64,000 nucleotides of DNA, from contig NZ_CP026377.1 of NCBI RefSeq assembly GCF_002953195.1, positions 3,968,001 through 4,032,000 on the forward strand, written 5' to 3'. Below are positions 38,107 through 50,146 of this stretch, in pieces. The translations under genes were made by a program, and so were the position numbers. This DNA is from Mixta gaviniae. Lineage in GTDB: Bacteria; Pseudomonadota; Gammaproteobacteria; Enterobacterales; Enterobacteriaceae. Numbering within the stretch: the stretch's first letter is position 1; every line of letters starts with the position of its first letter. Below the pieces are notes generated by a model that ran no database searches, was not told the origin of the DNA, and worked only from the letters and a program-made list of their open reading frames with translations.

Positions 38107-40218
38107 ATGAACCGTTTGCGATTTCTCTCTCTGCTGCCCGCTTTTTCGCTGCTGCAGGCGACCGCCGCGCAGCCGCTGTGGGTGCTGGTGAATAATCATT
38201 ATAAAGGGCGCCTCGCGCTGGAGATAACGGCGGAGCAGCCCTGCCTGACACGCGCTTTGCTGGCGGAATGGGGCGTTAAAACAACGCGCCTGCCCGCCAG
38301 CGGCTGGACCGCGCAGGGGTGTTTATCTGCCCGCATCGCGCAGCAACGCTTTCATTCCCGCTATCAACCTGATGCCGCGCTGCTGACGCTGACTATCGCC
38401 GCAGAGGATCTCTGGCCACGGCAAAACGATGTCGCCGCCAGCCGCTGGGATGAGGGCATCAACGCGCTGTTTACCAGCTGGCGCGCCAGCTATCGTTACG
38501 CACAAAGCGATAATCCTTACGCCGCCCGCGGCGCGCATATGGCGCTGGAGCTGGATAACGGCGTAAATGTCGGCCCCTGGCGCCTGCGCTATCAGAATAC
38601 CTTCTGGCGCGATGCCGCCGGCAGGCAGGGCGTGTTCACCCGCCAGGCGAGCCTGTATCGCAGCCTCCATGCGTGGCGCGCGCAGTGGCGCATCGGCGAC
38701 GGTGAAACTTCAGATACGCTGTTTGATGCCTTCCCCTTTCGCGGCATGATGCTCAAGACGGACGAAGCGATGCTGCCCGACCGCTGGCGCCCCTTTTCTC
38801 CCTGGGTAAGCGGCTATGCCAGAAGCCATGCCGACGTCACCATCAGCCAAAACGGTCTGACGCTTTACCGCCTGCGCGTACCGCCTGGCCCGTTTGTCAT
38901 TCGTGATTTTTATCCGCCCGCCAATGACGGCGCGCTGCTGTTGACCATCAGGGAGAGCGACGGTAGCGAGAGCTGGCGCTATCTTCCCTGGTCCGCGCTG
39001 CCGGCGCTGGCGCGGCGCAGTCACGTCAGTTATGAACTGGCCGCCGGACGCTACCGTCCCTGGCGCGGCAGCGATCTGCCCGCCCCCGCTTTTCTGCAGG
39101 CCAGCCGCACGCAGGGTATCTCCGCCGCGCTGACGCTCTACGGCGGCCTGCAGCGTGCGGATGGGTATGTCAGCTATCTCGCCGGTGCCGGGCTGAACCT
39201 CAACCCGCTGGGCGCGCTTTCCGTCGATGTCACTCAGGCGCGCTACCTTTCCGCATCGCGATCCCGCCGCGGCGAGGTCTGGCGCCTGCGCTACGCCAAA
39301 GCCTTTTTCACGCAGCAAACCAGCGTCAGCGTTCTGCTGCGCTACTTTCCCTCCCGCGGGCAGTACCGTTCGCTGGAGGAGAAGATTCTGCAGCCGGACG
39401 ACGACTGGCTGTTTGATGACAGTGAGAACCGCCGGCTGCTGCAGGCGATCTGGATTAACCGTTATCTCGCCGACGATCGCAGCCTGAGCCTGCATTACAC
39501 GCAGCAGAGCTGGCGCCAGACGCGCGGACAGCGGCGCGCTTTCTCGTTAAGCTACCAGGCGACGCGGGAGGCGTGGGATATCAGCCTGTGGCTGGGCCGC
39601 GCGCGCGAGCCCGCTGCCCGCAGTGAAACGACGCTGGGTATCACGCTGAGCCTGTCGCTGCCCGGCAGCGGCTCGCCCACCCTCCGCTACGATCATCATC
39701 TGGCCAGCCGCGCCTTTTCCAGCCAGGAAATCGGCCTGAGCGGCAGCGCGCTGGCGAATTACAGCCTGCGCTACGATGCGGCCGTTACCGCGGCGCGCCA
39801 TGGCGATCGCGGCTATCAGGCTTCGCTCAGCTACCAGCACAACGCGGGCGAGGCGCTGTTGCGCGTGGCAGCAGAAGGCGACACGCGTGACTACCAGATC
39901 GATGCCAGCGGTTCGCTGCTGCTGCATCAGGAGGGGCTAACGTTCGGGCAGGCGATGAGCGAGACGATGGCCCTGATTGTCGTGCCCGACTCGCCGGGCA
40001 TCGGCAACGAACAGCAGTTTGGTGTGACCACCAATGCGAAAGGCGAAGCGCTGGTGGGCTATCTGGTGCCGTGGCGCGTGAATCGCCTGACGCTCGACGG
40101 CTGGCAGCTGCCGGAGGGTACCACGCTGCCGATGACCGAACGCGAGGTGGTGCCGACGCAGGGCGCGATTGTTAAAGCGCTCTATTTAGCGGCGGAAAAG
40201 CAGCAGACGGCGCGGTAA
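38107..40218 (+). pseudogene. Truncated outer-membrane fimbrial usher
   Basis: The product (about 703 residues from MNRLRFLSLLPAFSLLQATA) is a chaperone-usher-pathway usher of the FimD/PapC family: recognisable are the NTD remnant (WVLVNNHYKGRLAL, CLTRALLAEWG), the barrel and plug region (ITISQ-like HADVTISQNGLTLYRLRVPPG, FVIRDFYPP) and the barrel-end motif VPTQGAIVKALYL. It lacks the first part of the chaperone-binding N-terminal domain and both C-terminal domains (ushers are usually about 830-870 residues). No chaperone or pilin gene is nearby. It follows a terminator directly. I judge it non-functional or specialised; the reading frame itself is uninterrupted. Confidence 0.75.
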
Positions 40219-40251
40219 ACGCGCTCAAAAAGGTACAGCAATAGGGGAAAT

Positions 40252-40424
40252 CGGTTTCAGGAAGAAGCGAATCGGCCGGTGTTGCGGCCTGGCAAAGTGG
40301 TTTCAGGCAGTGGCGAATGCGCCAGAGTGCGGCCTGACAAAGCGGTTTCAGTGAGTAGCAATAAGCCGGAATCACGGCCTGGTAAAGCGGTTTCAGGCAG
40401 CGGCGAATGCGCCGGAACAGCGCC
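40252..40424. repeat. Tandem 45-bp repeats, about 3.8 copies
   Basis: Units begin with YGGTTTCAG at 40252, 40298, 40343 and 40388 (46, 45, 45 bp, last partial). Each contains a variant of GGCAGYGGCGAATGCGCC and ends GCGGCCTGRYAAAG. As 45 is divisible by three, both strands remain open over the array, which makes spurious repeat ORFs. It lies right behind the usher gene. Confidence 0.9.
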
Positions 40425-40455
40425 ATGCATGATGGGCGATTCCGGCGAACGGTAT

Positions 40456-40803
40456 TCAGGGACACTTATAGACCTGGCCGGTCATCTTGCTGTCGAGCGG
40501 CGCGAAGCTTGACCAGATATTCTGTGTCGGGCTGGTGGCGCCATAAATCACGTTGCCGCCCATTTGCGCCGCGCGGTTGCGCAGATCGTTGGCCGCGCCG
40601 CGCAGAGAGCTGTTTTCGCCGCCGGCGCCGCTCAGCCAGTTGCTTTGGCTGCCGGTGATCTCGCCCAGTAACTGACAGGTTTCGGCCGGCTGCTGATCGG
40701 TAAAGGTGACGCGCTGCCCGGCCGCACTCAGATCTTTAGAGGTGCTACAACCTGCCAGCAGCAGCGCTGCCACAGAAAGCCCCAGCAAGACATTAATCCG
40801 CAT
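40456..40803 (-). CDS. yjeI: YjeI, DUF4156 lipoprotein
   Basis: The 115-residue product is a lipoprotein with lipobox LLAGCSTS and the YjeI/DUF4156 motifs (AAGQRVTFTDQQPAETCQLLG, RGAANDLRNRAAQMGGNVIY, GQVYKCP). The E. coli homologue also lies next to groEL. Function unknown. Confidence 0.92.
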   Translation of the reverse strand: MRINVLLGLSVAALLLAGCSTSKDLSAAGQRVTFTDQQPAETCQLLGEITGSQSNWLSGAGGENSSLRGAANDLRNRAAQMGGNVIYGATSPTQNIWSSFAPLDSKMTGQVYKCP

Positions 40804-40932
40804 GTTATTCCTCGTTTATTATCGTCAGTATCCGGCAGAAGCGTATCAGAAAAGGCTGCGTTTTCTTAAACATCCCTTGCCACAAAACGTTCAGTTTATA
40901 CCTGCGCGTTTACTTATACCTTTTTCAGCACC

Positions 40933-40970
40933 AAAAGAAAAACCCCCCGCCATCACTGACGAGGGGTTTT
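40933..40970 (-). terminator. Intrinsic terminator of groESL
   Basis: Stem AAAACCCC / GGGGTTTT (40939-40946 with 40963-40970), followed on the minus strand by TCTTTTGG, downstream of the groEL stop. Confidence 0.85.
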
Positions 40971-40993
40971 CAGACTTAGCAGTCAGGGGGCAA

Positions 40994-42652
<1,659 letters not shown>

Positions 42653-42684
42653 TTAAATTCGTATGTTCGATGGATTTCGCGTAA

Positions 42685-42978
42685 TCAGGCTTCAACGATT
42701 GCCAGAATGTCGCTTTCAGAGATAATCAGTACTTCTTCGTTGTCGATCTTCTCGGTTTTAGCGCCGTAACCTTCGCTGAAAATCACAACGTCGCCCACTT
42801 TCACATCCAGCGGCTTCACGCTGCCGTTTTCCAGGATGCGACCATTGCCCACAGCCAACACTTCACCGCGCGTAGATTTACCCGCTGCGGAGCCGGTCAG
42901 AACGATGCCGCCAGCAGATTTGGATTCAACTTCTTTACGCTTGACGATAACGCGATCGTGCAATGGACGAATTTTCAT
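42685..42978 (-). CDS. groES: GroES co-chaperonin, 10 kDa
   Basis: GroES caps GroEL. The 97-residue product starts [18 protein letters not shown] and has the mobile loop ([20 protein letters not shown]). The start at 42978 (GGAG upstream) is preferred to the ATG nine codons earlier (43005). First gene of the groESL operon. Confidence 0.98.
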   Translation of the reverse strand: MKIRPLHDRVIVKRKEVESKSAGGIVLTGSAAGKSTRGEVLAVGNGRILENGSVKPLDVKVGDVVIFSEGYGAKTEKIDNEEVLIISESDILAIVEA

Positions 42979-43061
42979 TTGATAGCTCTCCTTTGAGAAG
43001 TCCAATCAGTCATTTTGGGATGAATGCCGGGCTTATGGGGCTTCCGGCCTCGTGGCTCAAG

Positions 43062-43090
43062 AGATAGGGACAGCGGCGATCGCTTTCAAG
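43062..43090 (-). promoter_or_regulatory. Sigma-32 heat-shock promoter of groESL
   Basis: On the minus strand CTTGAAA, 14 nt, then CCCTATCT, close to the sigma-32 consensus CTTGAAA-N13-15-CCCCATNT. It lies about 84 bp upstream of the groES start. Confidence 0.85.
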
Positions 43091-43152
43091 GGGCAAAAAT
43101 AAAAAAATTTTTTAGCCGCCGCCGATCGCCCCGATTCCCTTAACGGATTGAA

Positions 43153-43184
43153 GAAAAAAGGGTGATGGCGCCAGGCCATCACCC
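43153..43184 (-). terminator. Intrinsic terminator of fxsA
   Basis: A 10-bp stem GGGTGATGGC / GCCATCACCC followed on the minus strand by TTTTTTCTTC, 15 bp past the fxsA stop. Confidence 0.92.
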
Positions 43185-43198
43185 TGAGGTGAAAAAGA

Positions 43199-43660
43199 TC
43201 AGCGATCGTGACGATCGTCGTCGTGGCCGAGACGATCGTGTTCTTTACGTTCGTACTCGCCTTCCATGGTGTAGCCACTGTCAGGCCCGGCGCCCGGGCC
43301 GCGCCAGACGCGCAGGTGCGGCATCAGCTTCAGCGTCAGGTGCTTCTGCACCGGCGGCAACAGCAGCAGCAGGCCGAGCAGGTCGGTAAAGAAACCCGGC
43401 AACAGCAGCAGCACGCCGGCGATAATCAGCGACACGCTTTTGATCATTTCCGCCGCCGGGCTTTCGCCCTGCGCCAGCTTCTGCTGCATCAGCATAAAGT
43501 TCTTCACGCCCTGGTTTTTCACCAGCGACACGCCGATGCAGGAGGTGAAGATCACCAGCATCATCGTCAGCAGCACGCCCATCACGTGCGCCACCTGGAT
43601 AAACAGTGTGATCTCAATCCAGGCGAGTACAAACAGTATTAATAACGGTAACCAGCGCAC
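43199..43660 (-). CDS. fxsA: FxsA membrane protein
   Basis: FxsA is a small inner-membrane protein; in E. coli overproduction relieves phage T7 exclusion by F plasmids. The 153-residue product has hydrophobic segments (PLLILFVLAWIEITLFIQVA, MLVIFTSCIGVSLV, GVLLLLPGFFTDLLGLLLLL) and a charged His/Asp/Arg-rich tail (RLGHDDDRHDR). Divergent from aspA. Confidence 0.94.
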   Translation of the reverse strand: MRWLPLLILFVLAWIEITLFIQVAHVMGVLLTMMLVIFTSCIGVSLVKNQGVKNFMLMQQKLAQGESPAAEMIKSVSLIIAGVLLLLPGFFTDLLGLLLLLPPVQKHLTLKLMPHLRVWRGPGAGPDSGYTMEGEYERKEHDRLGHDDDRHDR

Positions 43661-44056
43661 CGTATTCTCCTTTAGTCGGGCCGCCGCGCCTGCTGCGCGA
43701 CGGCGATATTCGGTACCAGGCAGCCCGCGAACGCGCCCTTGGCGACGGCGCGTTCCTCGCCGCGTTACCCTCGGCGGCCTGAGTAGATTACAGAGATGGG
43801 TCCCCGCACGCTATTTTTCAACCATCGCGGCCGATTTTCCCCCTTTCTGCCTCTTTTGGGATTATGATCACATTGTGGAGTGAGTAACGCGCCGTTTTAT
43901 ATCCGAATTGCGATCTCCGGTCAGATATTTCCATCGCTTCAGCCTATGATCGGGCAGCCGGCTGAGGATGGTCAACAGTGCGGCGCTGGCTTTGTACAAC
44001 ACGATAAACACATCACCTGTAACGATGTAACCGGTAGCTCTAACAAGAAGGTTCCC
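43661..44056. other. aspA/fxsA divergent intergenic region
   Basis: About 400 bp without a gene of its own. The frame of aspA is open upstream to 43880 but lacks a protein-like sequence. I could not identify a convincing CRP or FNR site, though E. coli aspA is CRP-regulated. Confidence 0.5.
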
Positions 44057-45493
44057 ATGGCAAATAACATTCGTATCGAAGAAGACCTGTTAGGCATGCG
44101 CGAAGTTCCGGCGGATGCCTATTACGGCGTTCATACTCTGCGTGCGATTGAGAATTTCTGTATCAGCAGCCACAAAATCAGCGACATTCCTGAGTTTGTG
44201 CGCGGCATGGTAATGGTGAAGAAAGCAGCGGCGTTGGCCAACAAAGAGCTGCAAACCATTCCGCGCAACGTCGCCAACGCCATTATCCAGGCCTGCGACG
44301 AGGTGCTGAATAACGGCCGCTGCATGGATCAGTTCCCGGTTGATGTCTATCAGGGCGGCGCAGGCACTTCGGTGAACATGAACACCAACGAAGTGCTGGC
44401 CAATATCGGCCTTGAGCTGATGGGGCACCAGAAAGGGGAATACCAGTACCTGAACCCCAACGATCACGTCAATAAATGCCAGTCCACCAACGACGCCTAT
44501 CCGACCGGGTTCCGCATCGCGGTGTACGCCTCAATCCTGAAGCTGCTGGACGCCATTTCCCAACTCGGCGACGGCTTTGAGCGCAAGGCGGTCGAGTTCG
44601 AAACCATCCTGAAAATGGGCCGCACCCAGCTGCAGGATGCGGTGCCGATGACGCTCGGCCAGGAGTTTCACGCTTTCAATGTGCTGCTGAGCGAAGAGAT
44701 TAAAAATATCACCCGCACCGCCGAGCTGCTGCTGGAAGTAAACCTGGGCGCCACGGCGATCGGCACCCGGCTGAATACGCCGGACGGCTACCAGCAGCTG
44801 GCGGTGCAGAAACTGGCGGAAGTGAGCAACCTGCCGGTGACGCCGGCGGAAGATCTGATCGAAGCGACATCCGACTGCGGCGCCTACGTCATGGTGCATT
44901 CCGCGCTGAAACGTTTGGCGGTGAAGCTGTCGAAAATCTGTAACGACCTGCGCCTGCTCTCATCCGGCCCGCGCGCCGGCCTGAACGAAATCAACCTGCC
45001 GGAACTGCAGGCAGGCTCATCGATTATGCCGGCCAAGGTCAACCCGGTGGTGCCGGAGGTGGTCAACCAGGTCTGCTTTAAAGTGATCGGCAACGACATC
45101 ACCGTTACCATGGCCTCTGAAGCGGGCCAGCTGCAGTTAAACGTGATGGAGCCGGTGATCGGCCAGGCGATGTTCGAATCGATCCAGATCCTGACCAATG
45201 CCTGCTATAACCTGCTGGAGAAATGCGTCAACGGCATTACCGCCAATAAAGCGGTGTGTGAAGCCTATGTCTTTAACTCCATCGGCATTGTGACCTATCT
45301 CAACCCTTACATCGGACACCATAACGGTGATATCGTCGGCAAAATCTGTGCGGAGACCGGCAAGAGCGTGCGGGAAGTGGTGCTGGAGCGCGGCCTGCTA
45401 ACCGAAGCGGAGCTGGACGACATCTTCTCCGTTCCCAATCTGATGCGCCCGGCTTACAAAGCAAAACGTTATACCGATGAAAACGAAAACTAA
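44057..45493 (+). CDS. aspA: Aspartate ammonia-lyase
   Basis: AspA deaminates aspartate to fumarate and ammonia, supplying fumarate for anaerobic respiration by fumarate reductase. The 478-residue product (start [18 protein letters not shown]) matches E. coli length and has the superfamily signature [15 protein letters not shown] and the NDAYPTGFR region. dcuA follows after a terminator, the usual aspA-dcuA pair. Confidence 0.98.
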   Translation: MANNIRIEEDLLGMREVPADAYYGVHTLRAIENFCISSHKISDIPEFVRGMVMVKKAAALANKELQTIPRNVANAIIQACDEVLNNGRCMDQFPVDVYQGGAGTSVNMNTNEVLANIGLELMGHQKGEYQYLNPNDHVNKCQSTNDAYPTGFRIAVYASILKLLDAISQLGDGFERKAVEFETILKMGRTQLQDAVPMTLGQEFHAFNVLLSEEIKNITRTAELLLEVNLGATAIGTRLNTPDGYQQLAVQKLAEVSNLPVTPAEDLIEATSDCGAYVMVHSALKRLAVKLSKICNDLRLLSSGPRAGLNEINLPELQAGSSIMPAKVNPVVPEVVNQVCFKVIGNDITVTMASEAGQLQLNVMEPVIGQAMFESIQILTNACYNLLEKCVNGITANKAVCEAYVFNSIGIVTYLNPYIGHHNGDIVGKICAETGKSVREVVLERGLLTEAELDDIFSVPNLMRPAYKAKRYTDENEN

Positions 45494-45513
45494 GCCAGAT
45501 CCTTAATTTCCTC

Positions 45514-45549
45514 AAGGCACGTCTGTTCTCCCGAACGACGTGCCTTTTT
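45514..45549 (+). terminator. Intrinsic terminator between aspA and dcuA
   Basis: A 10-bp stem AAGGCACGTC / GACGTGCCTT with a 13-nt loop, followed by TTT. dcuA may be expressed by read-through or by its own promoter. Confidence 0.85.
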
Positions 45550-45608
45550 CATTATGGCGAACTACAAATCATTAACTGCTTTTTAGCATTCTTTTAAGGA
45601 GTCAAAGT

Positions 45609-46910
45609 ATGGTGGGGATAGAGCTGATTATCGTCCTGCTGGCGATCTACCTGGGCGCCAGACTGGGCGGCATCGGCATCGGCTTTGCGGGCGGTCTGGG
45701 GGTGCTGGTGCTGACCCTGCTGTGTCAGATGAAGCCCGGCGTCATTCCTTTCGACGTGATTGAAATTATCATGGCGGTGATCGCCGCCATCGCCGCGATG
45801 CAGGTGGCAGGCGGCATGGATTATCTGGTGAGCCTGGCCGAACGGCTGCTGCGCAAACACCCCCGCTACGTCACTTTTCTGGCGCCGCTGGTCACCTACT
45901 GCATGACCCTGCTGGCCGGCACCGGCCATACTGCCTTTTCCACGCTGCCGGTGATCGCCGAAGTGGCGAAAGAGCAAGGGGTGCGGCCGTCGCGTCCGCT
46001 CTCTATTGCCGTGGTCGCCTCGCAAATCGCCATTACCGCCTCGCCTATCTCCGCGGCGGTGGTGTTTTTCGCCGGTATTCTTGAGCCGCGCGGCATCAGC
46101 TATCTGGCGCTGCTGGCGGTCGCCATCCCTTCCACTATGGCGGCGATTTTCGTCGCGGCGCTGGTGACTAACTTCCTTGGCAAAGAGCTGAAGGATGACC
46201 CGATCTACCAGGCACGCCTGGCGAAAGGCGAAGTGACGCTGCGCGGCTCCAGCGTGTTTGACGAGAAGCCCGGTGCGAAGCGCTCGGTGCTGCTGTTTCT
46301 GATTGGTATCCTGGCAGTCATGCTCTACGCCACGGCGATCAGCGACAACGTTGGACTGATCCAGAACCCGGTGCTGCCGCGCAACGAGGCGATTGTGGTG
46401 TTTATGCTGACCATCGCCACGCTGATCTGCCTGACCTGCAAAGTGGATACCAGCGAGATCCTGAGCGCCAGTACCTTTAAATCGGGTATGAGCGCCTGTA
46501 TCTGCGTGATGGGCGTCGCCTGGCTGGGCGACACCTTTGTGAAAGGCCATATCAATGATATTCAAACCCTGGCGGGCGAACTGCTGAACCACTATCCGTG
46601 GATGCTGGCGCTGGTGCTGTTTTTCGCCTCTACCCTGCTCTATTCGCAGGCGGCGACCGCCAAGGCGCTGATGCCGGCGGCGCTGATGCTGGGCGTTTCG
46701 CCGGTGACCGCCGTCGCCTCGTTCGCGGCGGTCTCCGCGCTGTTCGTGCTGCCGACCTATCCCACTCTACTGGCGGCGGTAGAGATGGACGATACCGGCT
46801 CGACGCGCATCGGTAAGTTCGTCTTCAACCACTCCTTCCTCATCCCCGGCACCCTGGCTATCGTACTGTCGGTAGCGTTTGGCTTCCTGTTCGGCAATTT
46901 AGTGCTGTAA
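45609..46910 (+). CDS. dcuA: DcuA, C4-dicarboxylate antiporter
   Basis: DcuA exchanges aspartate, fumarate or malate for succinate across the inner membrane in anaerobic conditions. The 433-residue product is hydrophobic throughout with about ten membrane segments (for example IELIIVLLAIYLGARLGGIG, PALLAGTGHTAF-like LLAGTGHTAFSTLPVIAEVA). RBS AAGGAG. Together with AspA and FrdABCD it forms a fumarate-respiration set in this window. Confidence 0.97.
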   Translation: MVGIELIIVLLAIYLGARLGGIGIGFAGGLGVLVLTLLCQMKPGVIPFDVIEIIMAVIAAIAAMQVAGGMDYLVSLAERLLRKHPRYVTFLAPLVTYCMTLLAGTGHTAFSTLPVIAEVAKEQGVRPSRPLSIAVVASQIAITASPISAAVVFFAGILEPRGISYLALLAVAIPSTMAAIFVAALVTNFLGKELKDDPIYQARLAKGEVTLRGSSVFDEKPGAKRSVLLFLIGILAVMLYATAISDNVGLIQNPVLPRNEAIVVFMLTIATLICLTCKVDTSEILSASTFKSGMSACICVMGVAWLGDTFVKGHINDIQTLAGELLNHYPWMLALVLFFASTLLYSQAATAKALMPAALMLGVSPVTAVASFAAVSALFVLPTYPTLLAAVEMDDTGSTRIGKFVFNHSFLIPGTLAIVLSVAFGFLFGNLVL

Positions 46911-47018
46911 AGGGGGCGGCTGACCCGGCGCAGGCCGGGTTACGCCTGCTTACCACCTGCCAAATCGATCCGTAGCGCCCCGTGCTATGATTGCGCTTTT
47001 CGACACAAGGAGCAGGCT

Positions 47019-47342
47019 ATGACTTTATCTACCGCCGTCATCGTTCTTTGCACCGCGCCCGACGCCCGCCAGGCTGAACGGCTGGCCGACAAGGCGCTTA
47101 GCGCGCGCCTCGCCGCCTGCGTCACCGTGCTGCCCGGCGCCACCTCATATTATGTCTGGCAGGGAAAGCGCGAAACGGCCAGCGAAGTGCAGATGCTGCT
47201 GAAAAGCGACGTGACCCACCAGCAGGCGCTGATCGATCTGCTGAAAGCGGAGCATCCTTACGACACCCCTGAACTGCTGGTACTGCCGGTACAACATGGA
47301 GAGAGTGATTACCTGTCATGGCTCAGCGCATCGCTTCGATAA
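47019..47342 (+). CDS. cutA: CutA, divalent-cation tolerance protein
   Basis: A trimeric ferredoxin-like protein linked to copper tolerance. The 107-residue product has the family motifs [25 protein letters not shown] and [13 protein letters not shown]. It overlaps dsbD by 25 bp, so the two are translationally linked. Confidence 0.95.
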   Translation: MTLSTAVIVLCTAPDARQAERLADKALSARLAACVTVLPGATSYYVWQGKRETASEVQMLLKSDVTHQQALIDLLKAEHPYDTPELLVLPVQHGESDYLSWLSASLR

Positions 47343-49126
47343 TTTTTCTGCTGGTCAGCGCGCTTTTCAGCATTGCATCCCACGCGGGCCTGTTTGACGC
47401 CGGCCCGCGCTCGCAGTTTGTGCCGGTCGACCAGGCGTTCGCCTTCGACTTCAGCCAGCAGGGCAACCGGCTGACGCTGCGCTGGCAGGTCAGGCCAGGC
47501 TATTACCTCTATCGCCAGCAGATTAGCGTGACGGCGCAGCAGGCAACCCTCGCGCCGCTGCAGCTGCCGTCGGGCCAGCCGCACGAGGATGAGTTTTACG
47601 GCAAAAGCGAAATTTATCCGCAAGATCTGACGGTGCCGGTCACGGTTACGCAGGCGGGCGCGCAGGCAAGCCTGACGCTGCGCTATCAGGGCTGCGCGGC
47701 CGCAGGCTTCTGCTATCCGCCAGAGACGCGGGTCATTCCGCTGAGCGCGGTAGCGGCGACAGACGCGCCGGCCGCTGAGCCGGATAAACCCTCTTCTGCG
47801 ACGCAGTCGCAGAGCGCATCCGGCGCCGCAAACCGTGCCGCGGCGCCATTCTCTGCGGCGCAGCCGGCCGCTGAGCCGAACGCGGCCTCTTCTGCGACGC
47901 ACTCCGCCGCGCCGCTGCCCTTCTCGCCGCTCTGGGCGCTGCTGATCGGCATCGGCGTCGCCTTTACCCCCTGCGTATTGCCGATGTATCCGCTGATTTC
48001 CGGCATTATTCTCGGCGGCGAGCGACGGCTGTCGATGGGACGCCTGCTGGCGCTGTCGATGGTCTACGTGCAGGGCATGGCGCTGACCTACACGCTGCTG
48101 GGCGTGGTGGTGGCCGCCGCCGGGCTGCGCTTTCAGGCAGCGCTGCAGCACCCCTATGTGCTGATCGCCCTCTCCGCGCTGTTTGTGCTGCTGGCGTTAT
48201 CGATGTTCGGCCTGTTCAGCCTACAGCTGCCCGCCAGCCTGCAGACGCGCCTGACGCTCTGGAGCAACCGCCAGCAAGGCGGCTCGCTGCCGGGCGTCTT
48301 TCTGATGGGGGCGCTGGCGGGACTGATCTGCTCGCCCTGCACCACCGCGCCGCTGAGCGCCATCCTGCTCTACATCGCCCAGAGCGGCAACCTGCTGGCG
48401 GGTGCCGGCACGCTGTGGCTCTACGCCTTCGGCATGGGCCTGCCGCTGATCGCCGTCACGCTGTTCGGCAACCGCCTGCTGCCGAAAAGCGGCCCGTGGA
48501 TGCAGACCGTTAAAGAGGGCTTCGGCTTTGTGATTCTGGCGCTGCCGGTGTTTCTGCTGGAGCGCATCGTCGGCGATCTCTGGGGGCTGCGTCTCTGGAG
48601 CCTGCTGGCGGTGGGATTTTTCGCCTGGGCATTTATTACCAGCCTGCGTTCGCCGCGCGGCTGGATGCGAGTGGCGCAGGTACTGCTGCTGGCGGCGGCG
48701 CTGGTCAGCGCGCGCCCCTTACAGGATTGGGCCTTCGGCACGGAAGCGGTGCGCGCGCCGCATGCCGCGCTCGATTTCACGCCGGTGGACGATATCGCGC
48801 AGCTGGATGCGCAGCTGAAACAGGCACGGGGCAAAATCGTGATGCTCGATCTCTACGCCGACTGGTGCGTCGCCTGCAAAGAGTTCGGCAAGTACACCTT
48901 CAGCGATGCCGGTGTGCGCCAGGCGCTGTCGCAGATGGCACTGCTGCAGGCGGACGTTACGGCGAACAGCCCGCAGCAGAGCGCGCTGCTACAGCATTTA
49001 CAGGTGCTGGGTCTGCCCACCATCCTGTTTTTTGATGCGCAGGGCCAGGAGATCCCCGGCTCGCGCGTCACCGGCTATCTGGACGCCGCCGCTTTTCGCG
49101 CGCATTTGCAGAAACTGGCGCGGTAA
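47318..49126 (+). CDS. dsbD: DsbD, thiol:disulfide interchange protein
   Basis: DsbD passes electrons from cytoplasmic thioredoxin to periplasmic DsbC, DsbG and CcmG. The 602-residue protein has a signal peptide, the N-terminal alpha domain with its Cys pair ([14 protein letters not shown]), an eight-helix membrane domain ([22 protein letters not shown]) and a C-terminal thioredoxin-like gamma domain (DWCVACKEF). E. coli DsbD is 565 residues; the extra length is an Ala/Ser/Pro-rich linker (about 150-210) with two AAEP...SSAT repeats. Confidence 0.96.
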   Translation: MAQRIASIIFLLVSALFSIASHAGLFDAGPRSQFVPVDQAFAFDFSQQGNRLTLRWQVRPGYYLYRQQISVTAQQATLAPLQLPSGQPHEDEFYGKSEIYPQDLTVPVTVTQAGAQASLTLRYQGCAAAGFCYPPETRVIPLSAVAATDAPAAEPDKPSSATQSQSASGAANRAAAPFSAAQPAAEPNAASSATHSAAPLPFSPLWALLIGIGVAFTPCVLPMYPLISGIILGGERRLSMGRLLALSMVYVQGMALTYTLLGVVVAAAGLRFQAALQHPYVLIALSALFVLLALSMFGLFSLQLPASLQTRLTLWSNRQQGGSLPGVFLMGALAGLICSPCTTAPLSAILLYIAQSGNLLAGAGTLWLYAFGMGLPLIAVTLFGNRLLPKSGPWMQTVKEGFGFVILALPVFLLERIVGDLWGLRLWSLLAVGFFAWAFITSLRSPRGWMRVAQVLLLAAALVSARPLQDWAFGTEAVRAPHAALDFTPVDDIAQLDAQLKQARGKIVMLDLYADWCVACKEFGKYTFSDAGVRQALSQMALLQADVTANSPQQSALLQHLQVLGLPTILFFDAQGQEIPGSRVTGYLDAAAFRAHLQKLAR

Positions 49127-49201
49127 ACGACACTGGAGTCAGGTTCAATGAACGTGACTCCCGATTTACCGGTAGAGGAACGCTTACAGGAGGAGTCTCA
49201 C

Positions 49202-49780
49202 GTGCAACGTGAACAGGTACTCGACCACGCACTTAACGTGCTGGAACATAATGGCCTGGCGGGCACCGTCTCGCTGGAAGAGCTGGCCGCTGAGGTCGCT
49301 GTCCCCTATGCGCAGCTGCAACGCTTCTGGCCCACCCGCGACGCCCTGCTCTATGACGCGCTGCGCTATCACGGTCAGCAAATCGATAACTGGCGTCGCC
49401 AGCTGCTGCTGGATGATACGATGAACGCTGAGGAGAAACTGCTGGCGCGCTATAAGGTGCTGGAAGAGTCGGTAGGCAACGGACGTTTTCCCGGCTGCCT
49501 GTTTATCGCCGCCTGCAGCTTCTATCCGCAGCCGGATCACCCGGCGCACCAGCTGGCCGAGCAGCAGAAGCGCGCCTCCTGGCAATATACTCACGAGCTG
49601 TTAACCCTGCTGGAGACCGATAACCCGACGCTGGTGGCCGATCAGATGGAGCTGATTCTGGAAGGATGCCTGAGCAAACTGCTGGTGAAACGCAATCGAC
49701 AGGATATCGCCACCGCGCGCCGCCTGGCGGAAGATGTGCTGCGTATCGCTCTGTGTCGTCGAAATGGCGCATTAACCTAA
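49202..49780 (+). CDS. yjdC: YjdC, TetR/AcrR-type regulator
   Basis: A 192-residue regulator with an N-terminal TetR-type helix-turn-helix ([20 protein letters not shown]) and the YjdC C-terminal half ([34 protein letters not shown]). GTG at 49202 is chosen since CAGGAGGAG stands just upstream and the product then aligns with E. coli YjdC; an ATG at 49148 would add 18 residues. It follows dsbD, as in E. coli. Confidence 0.88.
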   Translation: MQREQVLDHALNVLEHNGLAGTVSLEELAAEVAVPYAQLQRFWPTRDALLYDALRYHGQQIDNWRRQLLLDDTMNAEEKLLARYKVLEESVGNGRFPGCLFIAACSFYPQPDHPAHQLAEQQKRASWQYTHELLTLLETDNPTLVADQMELILEGCLSKLLVKRNRQDIATARRLAEDVLRIALCRRNGALT

Positions 49781-49889
49781 CAAATTTTCATCATCCTGCG
49801 CGAAAAGCAGGCGGTCAGCCGCAATCTGATAACTTTTTCTCAGAAAGCCGTTGACGCCTTGCGGCCTTTACGGTTTAATGCGCCCCGTT

Positions 49890-49965
49890 GCCCGGATAGC
49901 TCAGTCGGTAGAGCAGGGGATTGAAAATCCCCGTGTCGGTGGTTCGATTCCGCCTCCGGGCACCA
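49890..49965 (+). tRNA. tRNA-Phe (GAA), island insertion site
   Basis: A 76-nt cloverleaf: GCCCGGATAGCTCAGTCGG, anticodon GAA in GATTGAAAATC, T-arm GTTCGATTC and terminal CACCA. It marks the junction of chromosome and island: the integrase gene lies just beyond its 3' end, which presumably serves as attL core. Confidence 0.97.
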
Positions 49966-50079
49966 CTATTCGAAGCACGCTGGTCAGAGGTGAGAAAACT
50001 GACGGGCGTTTAACGGGAGTGGTACTTGTTGATGTTGATCCTCACATCAGCATACATCAAGAAGTTACCCTCTCGATTA

Positions 50080-50108
50080 GGGAGCCTGCTGACACAGGCT
50101 CCCTTTTC
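50080..50108 (+). terminator. Intrinsic terminator after tRNA-Phe, within the island
   Basis: A 9-bp stem GGGAGCCTG / CAGGCTCCC with a 6-nt loop, followed by TTTTCTC. It lies past the tRNA end, so the inserted element supplies a terminator to the tRNA transcript. Confidence 0.8.
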
Positions 50109-50146
50109 TCGATCACTGTGAATAATTACAATGACGTGACTGAATG

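Noticed and set aside
40172..40465. A 97-codon minus-strand ORF with 15-residue repeats
   Set aside because: It is produced by the 45-bp tandem repeats and overlaps the usher gene; composition is not protein-like and there is no ribosome-binding site.
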